Positions 40,386-49,761 of a stretch of 64,000 bases of DNA are shown here, one piece after another (position 1 is the stretch's first letter; every line of letters begins with the position of its first letter). The notes below the pieces were generated by a model. That model saw only the letters and a list, made by a program, of their open reading frames with translations, did no database searches and was not told where the DNA came from. A program made the position numbers and the translations under genes. The stretch is from Actinomadura nitritigenes (GTDB lineage: Bacteria; Actinomycetota; Actinomycetes; Streptosporangiales; Streptosporangiaceae). The stretch is from NCBI RefSeq assembly GCF_017573545.1, contig NZ_JAGEOK010000041.1:1-64000 (forward strand), in the 5' to 3' direction.

Positions 40386-40919
40386 TCACTCGGCTTCGGC
40401 GGCGGCGCGCAGCGCCTCGTACTCCTTGAGGACCTTCTTGCGCGCGCGGGCCGAGAGGCGGTCGATGTAGACCTTGCCTTCGAGGTGGTCGGTCTCGTGC
40501 TGAAGGCAGCGCGCGAGCAGTCCCGTCCCCTCGACCGTCACCGGGTTCCCCTCGACGTCGAAGCCGCGCACGGTGGCGCGGTCGGGACGGGCGACGCGCG
40601 CGTGCGGGCCCGGCACCGACAGGCACCCCTCCTCGTCGTCGTCGAGCCGCCGGTCCGCGAGGTCCGGCAGTTCCAGCACGGGGTTCACGACCGTCCCCTT
40701 GTGCCGCTCGCCGTCCTCGTCCGGGCAGTCGTAGACGAAGATCCGCAGATCGACGCCGATCTGGTTGCCGGCGAGGCCCACGCCCTCCGCCGCGTACATG
40801 CTGGCGAACATGTCGTCGGCCAGCTCCGCCAGCGCCGCGTCGAACTCCTGCACCGGCCGGCACGCCCGGTGCAGGACCGGCGTCCCGACCAGCGTGATCG
40901 GCCGCACCCGTCCCGCCAT
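40386..40919 (-). CDS. def: peptide deformylase
   Basis: 177 residues from ATG 40919. Motif I GVGLAGNQIG, motif II EGCLSVPG (metal Cys) and motif III QHETDHLEG (HExxH metal His pair and Glu) are intact. It removes formyl from nascent N-terminal Met. Actinomycetes commonly carry several deformylases; with no fmt gene nearby this one may be an accessory copy. Confidence 0.95.
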   Translation of the reverse strand: MAGRVRPITLVGTPVLHRACRPVQEFDAALAELADDMFASMYAAEGVGLAGNQIGVDLRIFVYDCPDEDGERHKGTVVNPVLELPDLADRRLDDDEEGCLSVPGPHARVARPDRATVRGFDVEGNPVTVEGTGLLARCLQHETDHLEGKVYIDRLSARARKKVLKEYEALRAAAEAE

Positions 40920-41013
40920 CCGATCTCCCTTCGCGCTCGGTGACCATCCTGTCCCATCCTCCCCGGGCCCGGCGCGCAAGGGCGGGCGCCGGGTCCGCGG
41001 CGGCACGACTTTC

Positions 41014-41064
41014 GCACGACCGTGCAGAAATACCAGCACCGAACCGGGCGTGATTTTGATCAAA
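41014..41064. promoter_or_regulatory. two short palindromes in the def/SARP divergent region
   Basis: GCACGACCGTGC at 41014-41025 and TTTGATCAAA at 41055-41064 are both inverted repeats, 38-88 bases upstream of the second SARP gene. The second one is AT-rich against its surroundings. Candidate operators; binding proteins unknown. Confidence 0.4.
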
Positions 41065-41101
41065 TGGTGGAGGTCACATTGCACGGGAGGCGACATCGGC
41101 G

Positions 41102-44100
41102 GTGGCGGGCGAGCGCACCGAGCGCGGGTCCGAGCGGGACCGGGAGCACGTCCGGATCGTCCTGCTCGGCCGGGTCGGCGTGGAACGGGCCGGCCGCCGC
41201 GCGCTGCCCAGCTCCGGGATCGCCCGCGCGCTGCTCGGCGCGCTCGCCCTCGCCGGGCTCGCCGGGCTGTCGGGTCTCGGCGACGACACGCTCAAGTCGC
41301 TGCTGTGGGGCACCCGCGAGAACGTCATCTCCGACTCGACGCTGGCCGTCGCCGTCTACCGGCTGCGCCGCTGGCTCACCGAGACCGCGGGCCCGGGCGT
41401 CGAGGTCGTCCGCACCACCAACGGGTACGCGCTGGAACTGCCGGGCGCCGACATCGACGCGGCGGTGTTCCGCCGCGCGGTCGCCGACGCGGGCATGCTG
41501 CACCCCGACCGGCGCGCGGGCGCGCTGGAGCGCGCGCTCGGGCTGTGGCGGGGCCGCGCGCTGGAGGACGTGTCGCCCGAGTCCGTCGACCAGGCCACCG
41601 TCGACCGGCTGGAGCGCGAGCGGGTCGAGGCGACGATGGAGCACGCCCGGACGGTCCTCGCGGCGGGCGCGCCCGAGCGCGCGCTGCCGCACCTGAACCC
41701 GCTGGTGCGCGCCCACCCGCTCGACGAGCAGCTGCTCACCGTATGGATCGAGGTGCTCGCGTCGTGCGGGCGGCAGGCCGAGGCGCTGGAGGCGTACGAG
41801 GAGGCACGGGTCCGGCTGCTGGACCAGCTCGGCATCGACCCGGGGCCCGAGCTGCGCGACGCCCACGTCCGCGTGCTGCGCCAGGAGACCGCCGCCGGCC
41901 CGGCCCCCGCCGCCCCGGGCCCCAGCGAACCGGGGGACGACGGGCCGGGCGGCGGCGACCGCTTCCGCCCGGAGCGGCCGAGCCAGCTCCCGCCCGCCGT
42001 GCCCGACTTCACCGGACGCGGCGACCAGATCGACAGCATGCTCGCGCTGCTGTCCGGCGGCGACGGCGACGCGCCCGTCTCGGTGTCGGCCGTCGCCGGG
42101 ATGGGCGGGATCGGCAAGACCGCCCTCGCCGTGCACATCGCCCACCGCACCCGCGACGCCTTCCCGGAGGGCCAGCTCTTCGTGGACCTGCGCGGCGCCG
42201 AACGCGACCCCGCCGACCCCGCCGAGGTGCTCGGCCGGTTCCTGCGCGCGCTCGGCGTCAACGCCGCCGCCGTCCCCGAGAGCCCCGGCGAGCGGGCCGC
42301 GCTGTACCGCAGCATCCTCGCCGACCGGCGCATCCTCGTCGTGCTCGACAACGCCGCCGACGAGACGCAGGTCGAGCCGCTGCTGCCCGGCGGCCGGCTG
42401 TCCCGCGCCGTCATCACCAGCCGCACCCGGCTCACCGCGCTGCCCGGCGCCCGCCTCATCGAGCTGGACGTTCTGACCCCCGGGCAGGCGGTCGACCTGC
42501 TCGTGCACATCGTCGGCCCGGACCGGGTCGCGGCCGAGCCGGAGTCCGCCGCCGAGCTCGCCCGGATGTGCGGCCACCTGCCGCTCGCGCTGCGCGTCGC
42601 CGGAGCCCGCCTCGCCGCGAAGGCGCACTGGAGCATCGCCGGGTTCGTCCGCCGGATGCGCGAGCAGGGCCGGCTGGACGAGCTGACGCAGCGCGGCCTC
42701 AGCGTCCGCACCACCCTGCACCTCAGCTACCTGGGCCTCGGCTCGGACGCGCGGCGGCTGTACCGGCTGCTCGGCCTGCTCGACGCGCCCGACTTCGCCT
42801 GCTGGACCGCGGCCGCGCTGCTGGACCGGCCGCCCGCCGAGGTCGCCGAGCTGCTGGAGACGCTCGTCGACGCGCAGCTGCTGGACGCGCAGCTCCTCGA
42901 CACGCGACCCCTCGACGCGCAGGGGCGGTCCGCGGTGGTCGGAGCCGTCCGCTACCGGTTCCACGACCTCGTCCGCGACCACGCCCGCGAGCTGTGCCGC
43001 GACGAGGACGGGCCGGAGAGGCGCACCGCCGCGCTGCGCCGCGCCCTCGGCGGCCTGCTCGCGCTCACCGACCGGGTCGTCGAGCTGGTCACCGGAGGCG
43101 GCGACGCCCTGGCGGCGGGCCCGGCCGTCCGGTACCCGCTGGACGAGGCGATCGTGCGGAGCACGCTGGCGCACGCCCCCGACTGGTTCGAGGCCGAGCG
43201 GTTCGGGCTCACCACCGCCGTCCGGCAGGCCGCCCGGCTCGGCGAGGAGGGGCTGGCCTGGGAGATCGCGGTCCGCTCGGCCATCCTGTTCCAGCCCGCG
43301 CACTACACCGACGACTGGCAGCAGGTCATCGCGGACGCGCTGCCCGTCGTCCGGGCGGCGGGCGACCCGCGCGGCGAGGCGGCGCTGCTGGAGCGCACGA
43401 CGGACCTGGCGTGCGCGCGCCGCGACTACGACCGGGCGCTGCGGTCCGTGCGGGAGGCGCTGCGGCTGTTCGAGGAGACCGGGAACCCCCACGGCACCGC
43501 GCTCTCGCTCCGCCAGCTCGCGACCGTGCACCGGATGGCGGGCCGGTTCGGCGACGCCGAGGCCGACGGCCGCCGGGCCCGCGAGCTGTTCCAGCGCGTC
43601 GGCGACGTCGCGGGCGAGTCGCACGCCGTCCTGGTGATCGGCTGCGCCCAGTACGAGCGCGGCGACGCCGAGGACGCGCTCGGCGTGCTCACCATGGCGC
43701 GGGACCTGGCGCGCCGCGCCCGCTACACCGGCGTCGAGCTCCAGGCGGTGTACTGGATCGGGCAGGCGCTGCTCGCGCTCGGCCGCCCCGGCGAGGCCCG
43801 GCCGCTGTTCGAGCACATCGACGAGGCGGGCACCGCGGCGGGCAGCCGGCTCGTCGGCATGTACGCCGCGCACGGCCTCGGCTGCACCGCCTTCGCGCTC
43901 GGCCGGACGGCGGAGGCCGAGCGGTCGCTGCGGCTGGCGCTGCGGCTCGCCGAGGAGCGCGCCGACCCGCTGATGCGCGCGCGCATCATGTACGTGCTCG
44001 GCGACCTGTACTGGGACCGCGGCGACCTCGCCGCGGCGAGGCGGCTGCTCGAACGCGCCCTGAAGCTCGCCACCGAGGTGTCGGTGCCGCTCTGGCGGGC

Positions 44101-44293
44101 CAAATGCCTCTTCCTCCTCGGTGCCCTCCTCCAGGTGTCCGGCGACCGGGTGTCCGGCGAACAGATGTCCGGGAACCGGGTGCCGGGCGGGGACGCCGGC
44201 GGCGAGGCGGACCCGCGCCGCGAGGCGCTCGAGATCTTCGACGCGCTCGGCGTCCCGACCGAGGACGGGACGGCCGCGCACCTGCTGTGGTGA
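41102..44293 (+). CDS. SARP/BTAD-NB-ARC-TPR transcriptional regulator
   Basis: 1063 residues from GTG 41102 with GGGAGGCG upstream. The winged helix (about 17-115, VAVYRLRRWLTETAG) is followed by the BTAD (about 116-260, EALEAYEEARVRLLDQLGID). A NB-ARC ATPase has Walker A GMGGIGKTALAV near 333 and Walker B ILVVLDNA, and a TPR region follows (ALSLRQLATVHRMAGRFGDA). It is a second AfsR/RedD-type regulator. A perfect 11-bp tandem repeat of SARP-site geometry lies 91 bases after its stop. Confidence 0.92.
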   Translation: MAGERTERGSERDREHVRIVLLGRVGVERAGRRALPSSGIARALLGALALAGLAGLSGLGDDTLKSLLWGTRENVISDSTLAVAVYRLRRWLTETAGPGVEVVRTTNGYALELPGADIDAAVFRRAVADAGMLHPDRRAGALERALGLWRGRALEDVSPESVDQATVDRLERERVEATMEHARTVLAAGAPERALPHLNPLVRAHPLDEQLLTVWIEVLASCGRQAEALEAYEEARVRLLDQLGIDPGPELRDAHVRVLRQETAAGPAPAAPGPSEPGDDGPGGGDRFRPERPSQLPPAVPDFTGRGDQIDSMLALLSGGDGDAPVSVSAVAGMGGIGKTALAVHIAHRTRDAFPEGQLFVDLRGAERDPADPAEVLGRFLRALGVNAAAVPESPGERAALYRSILADRRILVVLDNAADETQVEPLLPGGRLSRAVITSRTRLTALPGARLIELDVLTPGQAVDLLVHIVGPDRVAAEPESAAELARMCGHLPLALRVAGARLAAKAHWSIAGFVRRMREQGRLDELTQRGLSVRTTLHLSYLGLGSDARRLYRLLGLLDAPDFACWTAAALLDRPPAEVAELLETLVDAQLLDAQLLDTRPLDAQGRSAVVGAVRYRFHDLVRDHARELCRDEDGPERRTAALRRALGGLLALTDRVVELVTGGGDALAAGPAVRYPLDEAIVRSTLAHAPDWFEAERFGLTTAVRQAARLGEEGLAWEIAVRSAILFQPAHYTDDWQQVIADALPVVRAAGDPRGEAALLERTTDLACARRDYDRALRSVREALRLFEETGNPHGTALSLRQLATVHRMAGRFGDAEADGRRARELFQRVGDVAGESHAVLVIGCAQYERGDAEDALGVLTMARDLARRARYTGVELQAVYWIGQALLALGRPGEARPLFEHIDEAGTAAGSRLVGMYAAHGLGCTAFALGRTAEAERSLRLALRLAEERADPLMRARIMYVLGDLYWDRGDLAAARRLLERALKLATEVSVPLWRAKCLFLLGALLQVSGDRVSGEQMSGNRVPGGDAGGEADPRREALEIFDALGVPTEDGTAAHLLW

Positions 44294-44383
44294 CCGCGGC
44301 GCCGGCGGCCCGAGCCGCAGCGGGCCCACCCCCGTGCGGCCCGTCGCGGTCGATCACCACGCGGCCACCGTAGGGCGGGCCGA

Positions 44384-44405
44384 TTACACCTCGCTTACAC
44401 CTCGC
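44384..44405. promoter_or_regulatory. candidate SARP box: 11-bp perfect direct repeat
   Basis: TTACACCTCGC is present twice head to tail. Heptamer TTACACC plus a 4-base spacer is the geometry recognised by OmpR-like SARP DNA-binding domains, which place repeats one helical turn apart. It is close to the TTCACC core of AfsR sites. The adjacent gene is a SARP. Confidence 0.5.
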
Positions 44406-44648
44406 CCCGCGCCCGCACCGACCGTCCGCGGCCGGAGTCTCCGCGCGGGAGGAGGAGGCGTGCGGCTGCGGAGCGTGGTCCGTTCGTCGCACACGGTGCA
44501 CCGTTCGTCGACGCGGAGGGTTGAAGCGTCGAACGGCGGCCGAGGGGCTCGCTACCGTCTTCTCATCCGCCGGGCGCCCCGCGCCGAAGCCGCTTCGGGG
44601 GGAGCGGCCGTCCCCAGTGCGCGTATCGGGCCGGCCCGCGGAACGGGG

Positions 44649-44684
44649 GGAGAGGGGCCACTCTGGGGGGAGTGGCCCCTCTCC
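44649..44684. terminator. 14-bp perfect stem hairpin terminator
   Basis: GGAGAGGGGCCACT (44649-44662) pairs with 44671-44684 around an 8-base loop and is followed by GTTTGT. It probably ends transcription from the SARP side before the cutinase gene. Confidence 0.72.
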
Positions 44685-44822
44685 GTTTGTCATCTCGCTA
44701 TAAGGGCCCCGGTTCCAAGGCGTCGCCGCGTAAGCAGCGCCCGGCGGCGGGGCGACCCACAATTCTGGCACCCGCGGAGACCCACCCGCCGCGGCTCCGG
44801 CTAGTGAAGGGCACGCCCCCCG

Positions 44823-45740
44823 ATGCACAGGAATCTCGCCCGTTCGGTCCGGCTCCTCTCCGTCGCGTCCGTCCTCGCCGCCGGCGCGGCCCTCGCCCCG
44901 CCCGCGAGCGCCGCGGCCCCGGCGAGACCCGCGGCCGCAGCCGTTCAACGCGCCGCCGACAACCCGTACCAGCGCGGCCCCGCGCCGACCGAGGCGAGCA
45001 TCACCGCGGAGAAGGGCCCGTTCGCCATCGAGACGATCCCGGTCCCGGCGGGCAGCGGCACCGGCTTCAACAAGGGCACCGTCTACGCGCCGACCGACAC
45101 GAGCCAGGGCACGTTCGGCGCCATCGTCGTCTCGCCCGGCTTCGTCTCCCCGGAGGCGTGGATCTCCTGGTACGGGCCCCGGCTCGCGTCCCAGGGCTTC
45201 GTCGTCATGACCCTGGAGACCAACAGCCTCGTCGACGTCCCCGCCTCGCGCGGCGACCAGCTGCTCGCCGCCCTCGACTGGCTGACCGGCAAGAGCGGCG
45301 TCAAGAACCGCATCGACACGAGCCGCACCGCCGTCATGGGCCACTCGATGGGCGGCGGCGGGACGCTCGAAGCCGCCAACAAGCGGCCGTCCCTCAAGGC
45401 CGACATCCCGCTCGCGCCGTGGGACACCAACTACAGCTTCCCGAACATCAGGACCCCGACCCTCATCATGGGGGCGGACAACGACTTCATCGCGCCCGCG
45501 TCGTCGATGGCCGAGTCGTACTACAACAACGTCAGGACGGCGCCGGAGAAGGCGTACCTGCTGCTGAGGAACGCCGGCCACATGACCTTCACGTCGCCGA
45601 ACACCACCATCGCGAAGTACTCCATCGCGTGGATGAAGCGGTTCGTCGACAACGACACCCGCTACGACCAGTTCCTGTGCCCGGCGCCGAAGCCGGACGC
45701 CGGCATCGCGAAGTACCTGGACACCTGCCCCAACGGGTGA
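44823..45740 (+). CDS. secreted cutinase/polyester hydrolase homologue (PETase-like fold)
   Basis: 305 residues with a signal peptide (about 1-30, cleavage after ASA). DNPYQRGPAPTEASI, SPGFVSPEAWISWYG and RFVDNDTRYDQFLCP closely follow Thermobifida-type cutinases. The triad is Ser175 in GHSMGGGG, Asp221 in GADNDFIAP and His253 in NAGHMTF; Trp200 in PLAPWD corresponds to the substrate-stacking Trp. Cys286 and Cys302 can form the C-terminal disulfide. The oxyanion-hole aromatic that is Tyr in the reference enzymes is Phe107. It hydrolyses extracellular esters such as cutin, triglyceride or aliphatic/aromatic polyesters. Confidence 0.92.
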   Translation: MHRNLARSVRLLSVASVLAAGAALAPPASAAAPARPAAAAVQRAADNPYQRGPAPTEASITAEKGPFAIETIPVPAGSGTGFNKGTVYAPTDTSQGTFGAIVVSPGFVSPEAWISWYGPRLASQGFVVMTLETNSLVDVPASRGDQLLAALDWLTGKSGVKNRIDTSRTAVMGHSMGGGGTLEAANKRPSLKADIPLAPWDTNYSFPNIRTPTLIMGADNDFIAPASSMAESYYNNVRTAPEKAYLLLRNAGHMTFTSPNTTIAKYSIAWMKRFVDNDTRYDQFLCPAPKPDAGIAKYLDTCPNG

Positions 45741-45758
45741 CCCGCCCGGAACGACGGC

Positions 45759-45788
45759 GGCGCCCCCGCGCGCGAGACCGGGGGCGCC
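45759..45788. terminator. bidirectional hairpin between convergent genes
   Basis: GGCGCCCCC (45759-45767) pairs with 45780-45788; flanking pairs extend the stem. It lies between the cutinase and PucR stops. Confidence 0.6.
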
Positions 45789-45798
45789 GTCCCCCGTT

Positions 45799-47019
45799 TC
45801 ACGCGGGGGACAGCCGCCGGTCCCCGGAGTCGATGCGGACGAGGTGGTGCAGCAGGAGCAGCAGCTCCATCCGCCGGTCCGGGTCCAGCATCGCGCCGCC
45901 GATGGTCTCCTCCAGCCGCCGGATCCGGTACCGGACGGTCTGCTCGTGCACGAGGAGCCGCTCCGCCGCCGCCACCGCGTTGTCGCGGCACTCCATGTAG
46001 GTCAGCAGCGTCCGCGACAGCGCGTCCCTGCGGTGCGGCGCCAGCGCCATCAGCGGCCCGAGCCGGGCGTCGAGCGCCACGTCCAGCAGCTCCTCGCTCT
46101 GCGCCGCGACCAGGGTCGGCAGGTGGTCCAGGCAGCGCAGCGGCTCCTTGCCCGGCAGGACGCCGCGCTCGATCAGCGCGAGGCCGCGCCGGGCCCAGCG
46201 CAGCGACAGCGCGGCCCGCGCCGGCGGGACGGTCGGCCCGACCGCCGCCGCCCGCGTCCCCTTCACCGCCGCGGGCAGCCGGTCCCGGCCGGGGCCGTCC
46301 GGGTCCGGGAAGATCAGATAGGGGTCCGCGGCGTCCCAGTCGGCGAGGAACGCGGGCGGCAGCACCGGGACGGGCCCGCCGGGCGCCGGGCGGAACGCGA
46401 CGACCGCGAGCGTGCGCGGCACCTGCCAGCCGGCCTCCCCGGCCAGCTCCCCGATCGCCTCGTCGCTGGCCGGCGGGTCCATGACCAGCAGGTCGCGCAG
46501 CCGCCGGCGGAACCGCTCCCGCTCGCCCGCGAGCTCGCCCTGCGCCCGCGCGTACCCCTGCCCGGCCGCGCAGGCGATCCGCTCCAGGAACACGAACAGC
46601 GACTCGGTGATCGTCCCGAGGACGTCCAGCGACCAGCCGAGCCGCCGGGCGTCCTTGATGAACCGGCGGCACGCGACCTGCCCGCCGACCCGGATCGCGG
46701 TCTGGAGCCCGTCCAGGCTGCGGCCCGTGCGCGCCTCGTACGCGCCGATGCCCTCGAAGATGCCGGTGACCGTGCCCCAGTCCAGGTCGGGCCGGCCGAT
46801 GGAGTCCACGAACTGCCGGACCGTCTGCTCGACGGCCCACCGCATCCGGCGCCCGTAGCGGCTCTCCGGCGGGCGCGCGTACTCGGGGACGAGCGCCTGG
46901 ATCTCGCCGACCATCTCGCTCGCGGCGGCCTCCAGGTACGGCCGCAGCGGCTCGGCGATGCCGGCGGGCACCCCGGAGAGCGGGAACTCCGAGGCGGCGG
47001 GATTGGCGGACCGGCTCAA
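45799..47019 (-). CDS. PucR/CdaR family transcriptional regulator
   Basis: 406 residues. A helical RsbRD-like N-terminal half (VPAGIAEPLRPYLEAAASEM, TVTGIFEGIGAYEARTG) is followed by a degenerate GGDEF-like middle and the PucR C-terminal HTH: LLTYMECRDNAVAAAERLLV with HEQTVRYRIRRLEETIG. It is the common actinomycete type with unknown ligand. It lies beside the cutinase but is convergent with it. Confidence 0.9.
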   Translation of the reverse strand: MSRSANPAASEFPLSGVPAGIAEPLRPYLEAAASEMVGEIQALVPEYARPPESRYGRRMRWAVEQTVRQFVDSIGRPDLDWGTVTGIFEGIGAYEARTGRSLDGLQTAIRVGGQVACRRFIKDARRLGWSLDVLGTITESLFVFLERIACAAGQGYARAQGELAGERERFRRRLRDLLVMDPPASDEAIGELAGEAGWQVPRTLAVVAFRPAPGGPVPVLPPAFLADWDAADPYLIFPDPDGPGRDRLPAAVKGTRAAAVGPTVPPARAALSLRWARRGLALIERGVLPGKEPLRCLDHLPTLVAAQSEELLDVALDARLGPLMALAPHRRDALSRTLLTYMECRDNAVAAAERLLVHEQTVRYRIRRLEETIGGAMLDPDRRMELLLLLHHLVRIDSGDRRLSPA

Positions 47020-47127
47020 GGCACCCTCCTGGAACTCGCGACCCTTGACGCCACTGGGCCTCCCAGCGTCCGCCGCCCGCCCCCGCGACGCTAGGCGGAA
47101 CCGAGATGGATCCGCCCGCCGCGATTG

Positions 47128-47568
47128 TCAGCGTTCTGACAGTCTCCGGGGCGGATCGGCGGCGGCGTCGATGACGGTGAGGAGTTCGCGGAGGGTTTCG
47201 CGCTGGGCGTCCGAGAGCGGGGAGAGCACCTCGCGGGCGGCCTCGCGGCGGGTGCCGGCGATGCGCGCGCGGACGGCGCGGCCCTCGTCCGTCGGGCGGA
47301 CGAGCAGGGACCGGCGGTTGGCCGGGTCGGGCTCGCGGGTGACGAGGCCGTCCGCCTCCAGGGCGTCCACCAGCGTGGTCACGGAGCGGGGGACGATGTC
47401 GAGGCGGCGGGCGAGGTCGGTCATCCGCAGCGGGCCGTCCGTGCCGACGATCACCCGGAGCGCGCGCGACTGGGCGGGGGTGAGGCCGAGCGGCGCGAGC
47501 CGCTCCACCTGGTGCCGCCGTATCCGCTTGGCCGCCATCAGGAACAGGTCGGCCAGATCGTTCTCCAT
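47128..47568 (-). CDS. MarR family transcriptional regulator
   Basis: 146 residues. LTPAQSRALRVIVGTDGPLR and MTDLARRLDIVPRSVTTLVD with LEADGLVTREPDPANRRSLL form the MarR winged helix. Two GAGCT(T/A)AGCTC palindromes lie in the 87-base gap to the divergent ABC exporter, so it probably represses both genes until a ligand binds. Confidence 0.93.
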   Translation of the reverse strand: MENDLADLFLMAAKRIRRHQVERLAPLGLTPAQSRALRVIVGTDGPLRMTDLARRLDIVPRSVTTLVDALEADGLVTREPDPANRRSLLVRPTDEGRAVRARIAGTRREAAREVLSPLSDAQRETLRELLTVIDAAADPPRRLSER

Positions 47569-47574
47569 GGAACC

Positions 47575-47618
47575 GAGCTTAGCTCATAGTTGGGCGGAAA
47601 TAATTATGAGCTAAGCTC
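47575..47618. promoter_or_regulatory. paired MarR operators
   Basis: GAGCTTAGCTC (47575-47585) and GAGCTAAGCTC (47608-47618) are palindromes 33 bases centre to centre, and as a pair the 14-base arms 47575-47588 and 47605-47618 are exact inverted repeats. The AT-rich TAATTATG between them is the likely -10 region. The first starts 7 bases upstream of the MarR ATG. Confidence 0.75.
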
Positions 47619-47655
47619 AGTTACATCGAGGGTCGTCCCCCGGAAGGAGCCGCCC

Positions 47656-49473
47656 ATGGCGAAGGACCCCACCGCGAAGCCCACCACCGACCTCACCGCC
47701 GACTCCGCTCCCGCTCCCGGCGCCGCGCGCTCCGATCGCGCCCGCATCCTGCGCCTGTTCGTCCCCTACCGCGCCCGGCTCGCCGTCGTCGCGCTGCTCG
47801 TCGGCCTGTCCGCGCTCGTCTCGCTGGCCTCGCCGTTCATGCTGCGCCACATCCTGGACGTCGCGCTGCCGCAGGGCCGCACCGGACTGCTGTCCCTGCT
47901 CGCCCTCGGCATGATCGCGATCTCCGTCGCGACCAGCGTGTTCTCCGTCCTGCAGACCTACATCTCCACCGGCGTCGGGCAGCGCGTCATGCACGACCTG
48001 CGCACCGCCGTCTACGCGCACCTGCAGCGGATGCCGCTGGCGTTCTTCACCCGGACCCGCACCGGCGAGGTGCAGTCCCGGATCGCCAACGACATCGGCG
48101 GCATGCAGTCCACGGTCACCACCACCGTGACCTCGCTCGTCTCCAACTTCACCTCCGTGACCGCGACCGCCATCGCGATGCTCGCGCTGGACTGGCGGCT
48201 CACCCTCGTCACGATGGTCACGCTGCCGTTCTTCGTGTGGATCAGCCGCCGCGTCGGCAGCGAGCGCCGGCGGATCACCTCCCGGCGGCAGCGGCAGCTC
48301 GCCGCGATGTCGGCGATCGTGGAGGAGTCGCTGTCGGTCAGCGGCATCCTGCTCGGCCGCACCATGGGCCGCTCGCCCGCGCTCACCGACCGGTTCGCCG
48401 GCGAGTCCCGCGACCTCGCCGACCTGGAGATCCGCTCGAGCATGGCCGGGCGGTGGCGGCAGTCCACGATCCAGATCGTCATGTCGGCGATGCCCGCGCT
48501 CACCTACTGGGCCGCCGGGCTCACCGTCTCGCAGGGCCACCCGCTCGTGTCGATCGGCACCCTCGTCGCGTTCACCACCCTGCAGACCAGCCTGTTCCGG
48601 CCGACCGTCCAGCTGCTCCAGACCGCCGTCGACGTGCAGAGCTCCATGTCGCTGTTCCGGCGGATCTTCGAGTACCTCGACCTGGAACCCGGCCTGGAGG
48701 AGCCCGCCGCGCCGCACCCGCTGCCCCGGGCCCGCGGCCACGTCCGCTTCGAGGACGTCGGCTTCGCCTACGACGCGGACTCCGCCGCGCTCACCGGCAT
48801 CGACCTGGACGTCCCCGCCGGGTCGTCCCTCGCCGTCGTCGGCGAGACCGGATCCGGCAAGACCACCCTCAGCTACCTGGTGCCGCGGCTGTACGACGCG
48901 ACGTCCGGGCGCGTCACCATCGACGGCGTGGACGTGCGGGACCTGTCGTTCGCCGACCTGTCCGCCGCCGTCGGCGTCGTCTCCCAGGAGACCTACCTGT
49001 TCCACGCGTCCGTCGCCGACAACCTGCGGTTCGCCAAGCCCGACGCGACCGACGCCGAGCTGCACGCCGCCGCCCGCGCCGCGCAGATCCACGACCACGT
49101 CAGCGGCCTGCCCGACGGCTACGACACCGTCGTCGGCGAGCGCGGCTACCGGTTCTCCGGCGGCGAGAAGCAGCGCCTCGCCATCGCCCGGACGATCCTG
49201 CGCAACCCGCCGATCCTCGTCCTGGACGAGGCGACCAGCGCGCTCGACACCCAGACCGAGCACGCCGTCCAGCAGGCCATCGACGCGCTCGCCGAGGGGC
49301 GCACCACCATCACCATCGCGCACCGGCTCTCGACCGTCCGGGACGCGGACCAGATCGTCGTCCTCGACCACGGGCGCGTCGCCGAGCGCGGCACCCACGC
49401 CGAGCTGCTCGCCGCGGGCGGCCTCTACACCGCGCTGGTCTCCCGCGACGAGGACCTGACCCCCGCCGCCTGA
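47656..49473 (+). CDS. ABC transporter, fused permease and ATPase (multidrug exporter type)
   Basis: 605 residues from ATG 47656 with GGAAGGAG upstream. Six TM helices (about 40-310) are followed by the ATPase: Walker A GETGSGKTT near 398, Q-loop VSQETYLF, signature FSGGEKQRLAIART, Walker B ILVLDEATSALD and H-loop IAHRLS. As a homodimeric type IV half-transporter it probably exports drugs or lipids. The divergent MarR and its operators suggest drug-inducible expression. Confidence 0.94.
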   Translation: MAKDPTAKPTTDLTADSAPAPGAARSDRARILRLFVPYRARLAVVALLVGLSALVSLASPFMLRHILDVALPQGRTGLLSLLALGMIAISVATSVFSVLQTYISTGVGQRVMHDLRTAVYAHLQRMPLAFFTRTRTGEVQSRIANDIGGMQSTVTTTVTSLVSNFTSVTATAIAMLALDWRLTLVTMVTLPFFVWISRRVGSERRRITSRRQRQLAAMSAIVEESLSVSGILLGRTMGRSPALTDRFAGESRDLADLEIRSSMAGRWRQSTIQIVMSAMPALTYWAAGLTVSQGHPLVSIGTLVAFTTLQTSLFRPTVQLLQTAVDVQSSMSLFRRIFEYLDLEPGLEEPAAPHPLPRARGHVRFEDVGFAYDADSAALTGIDLDVPAGSSLAVVGETGSGKTTLSYLVPRLYDATSGRVTIDGVDVRDLSFADLSAAVGVVSQETYLFHASVADNLRFAKPDATDAELHAAARAAQIHDHVSGLPDGYDTVVGERGYRFSGGEKQRLAIARTILRNPPILVLDEATSALDTQTEHAVQQAIDALAEGRTTITIAHRLSTVRDADQIVVLDHGRVAERGTHAELLAAGGLYTALVSRDEDLTPAA

Positions 49474-49761
49474 CGCGCCGGGCGGCCGCGCCGCGCGGGC
49501 CTGCGGAGCGGCAGCGGCGGCCACGGCGGGCCGCGCGCCGGAAAAGGCGATCTCCCCGGCCCGGCCCAACCGGAATTCTTGGTAAAGGAATTCCATCGCC
49601 GGTCAAAAGGAACCGGATCACCGGCAATGGAGAGAAGATCGCCAAGAGGTGACGGGGCGGTTCCGGCAGGCCGTCGCGATGCCTCTTCTCCTTGATCGCG
49701 CGCGAAAAACTTGACGCGTCGGAGGTCGACTTCCGCGGCACGCTGCGGAATGGTCTCCGGC

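Larger units (their letters stand above)
44294..44822. other. 529-base region between the SARP and cutinase genes
   Basis: No credible gene on either strand. It holds an 11-bp tandem repeat (44384-44405), an imperfect CCGTTCGTCGACGC / GCGTCGAACGG inverted pair around 44501-44536, and a strong hairpin (44649-44684). The cutinase promoter should lie in the last 140 bases. Confidence 0.6.

Noticed and set aside
44823..45740. True PET hydrolase
   Set aside because: Sequence supports a cutinase-type polyesterase; PET activity cannot be read from sequence and the oxyanion Tyr is Phe.
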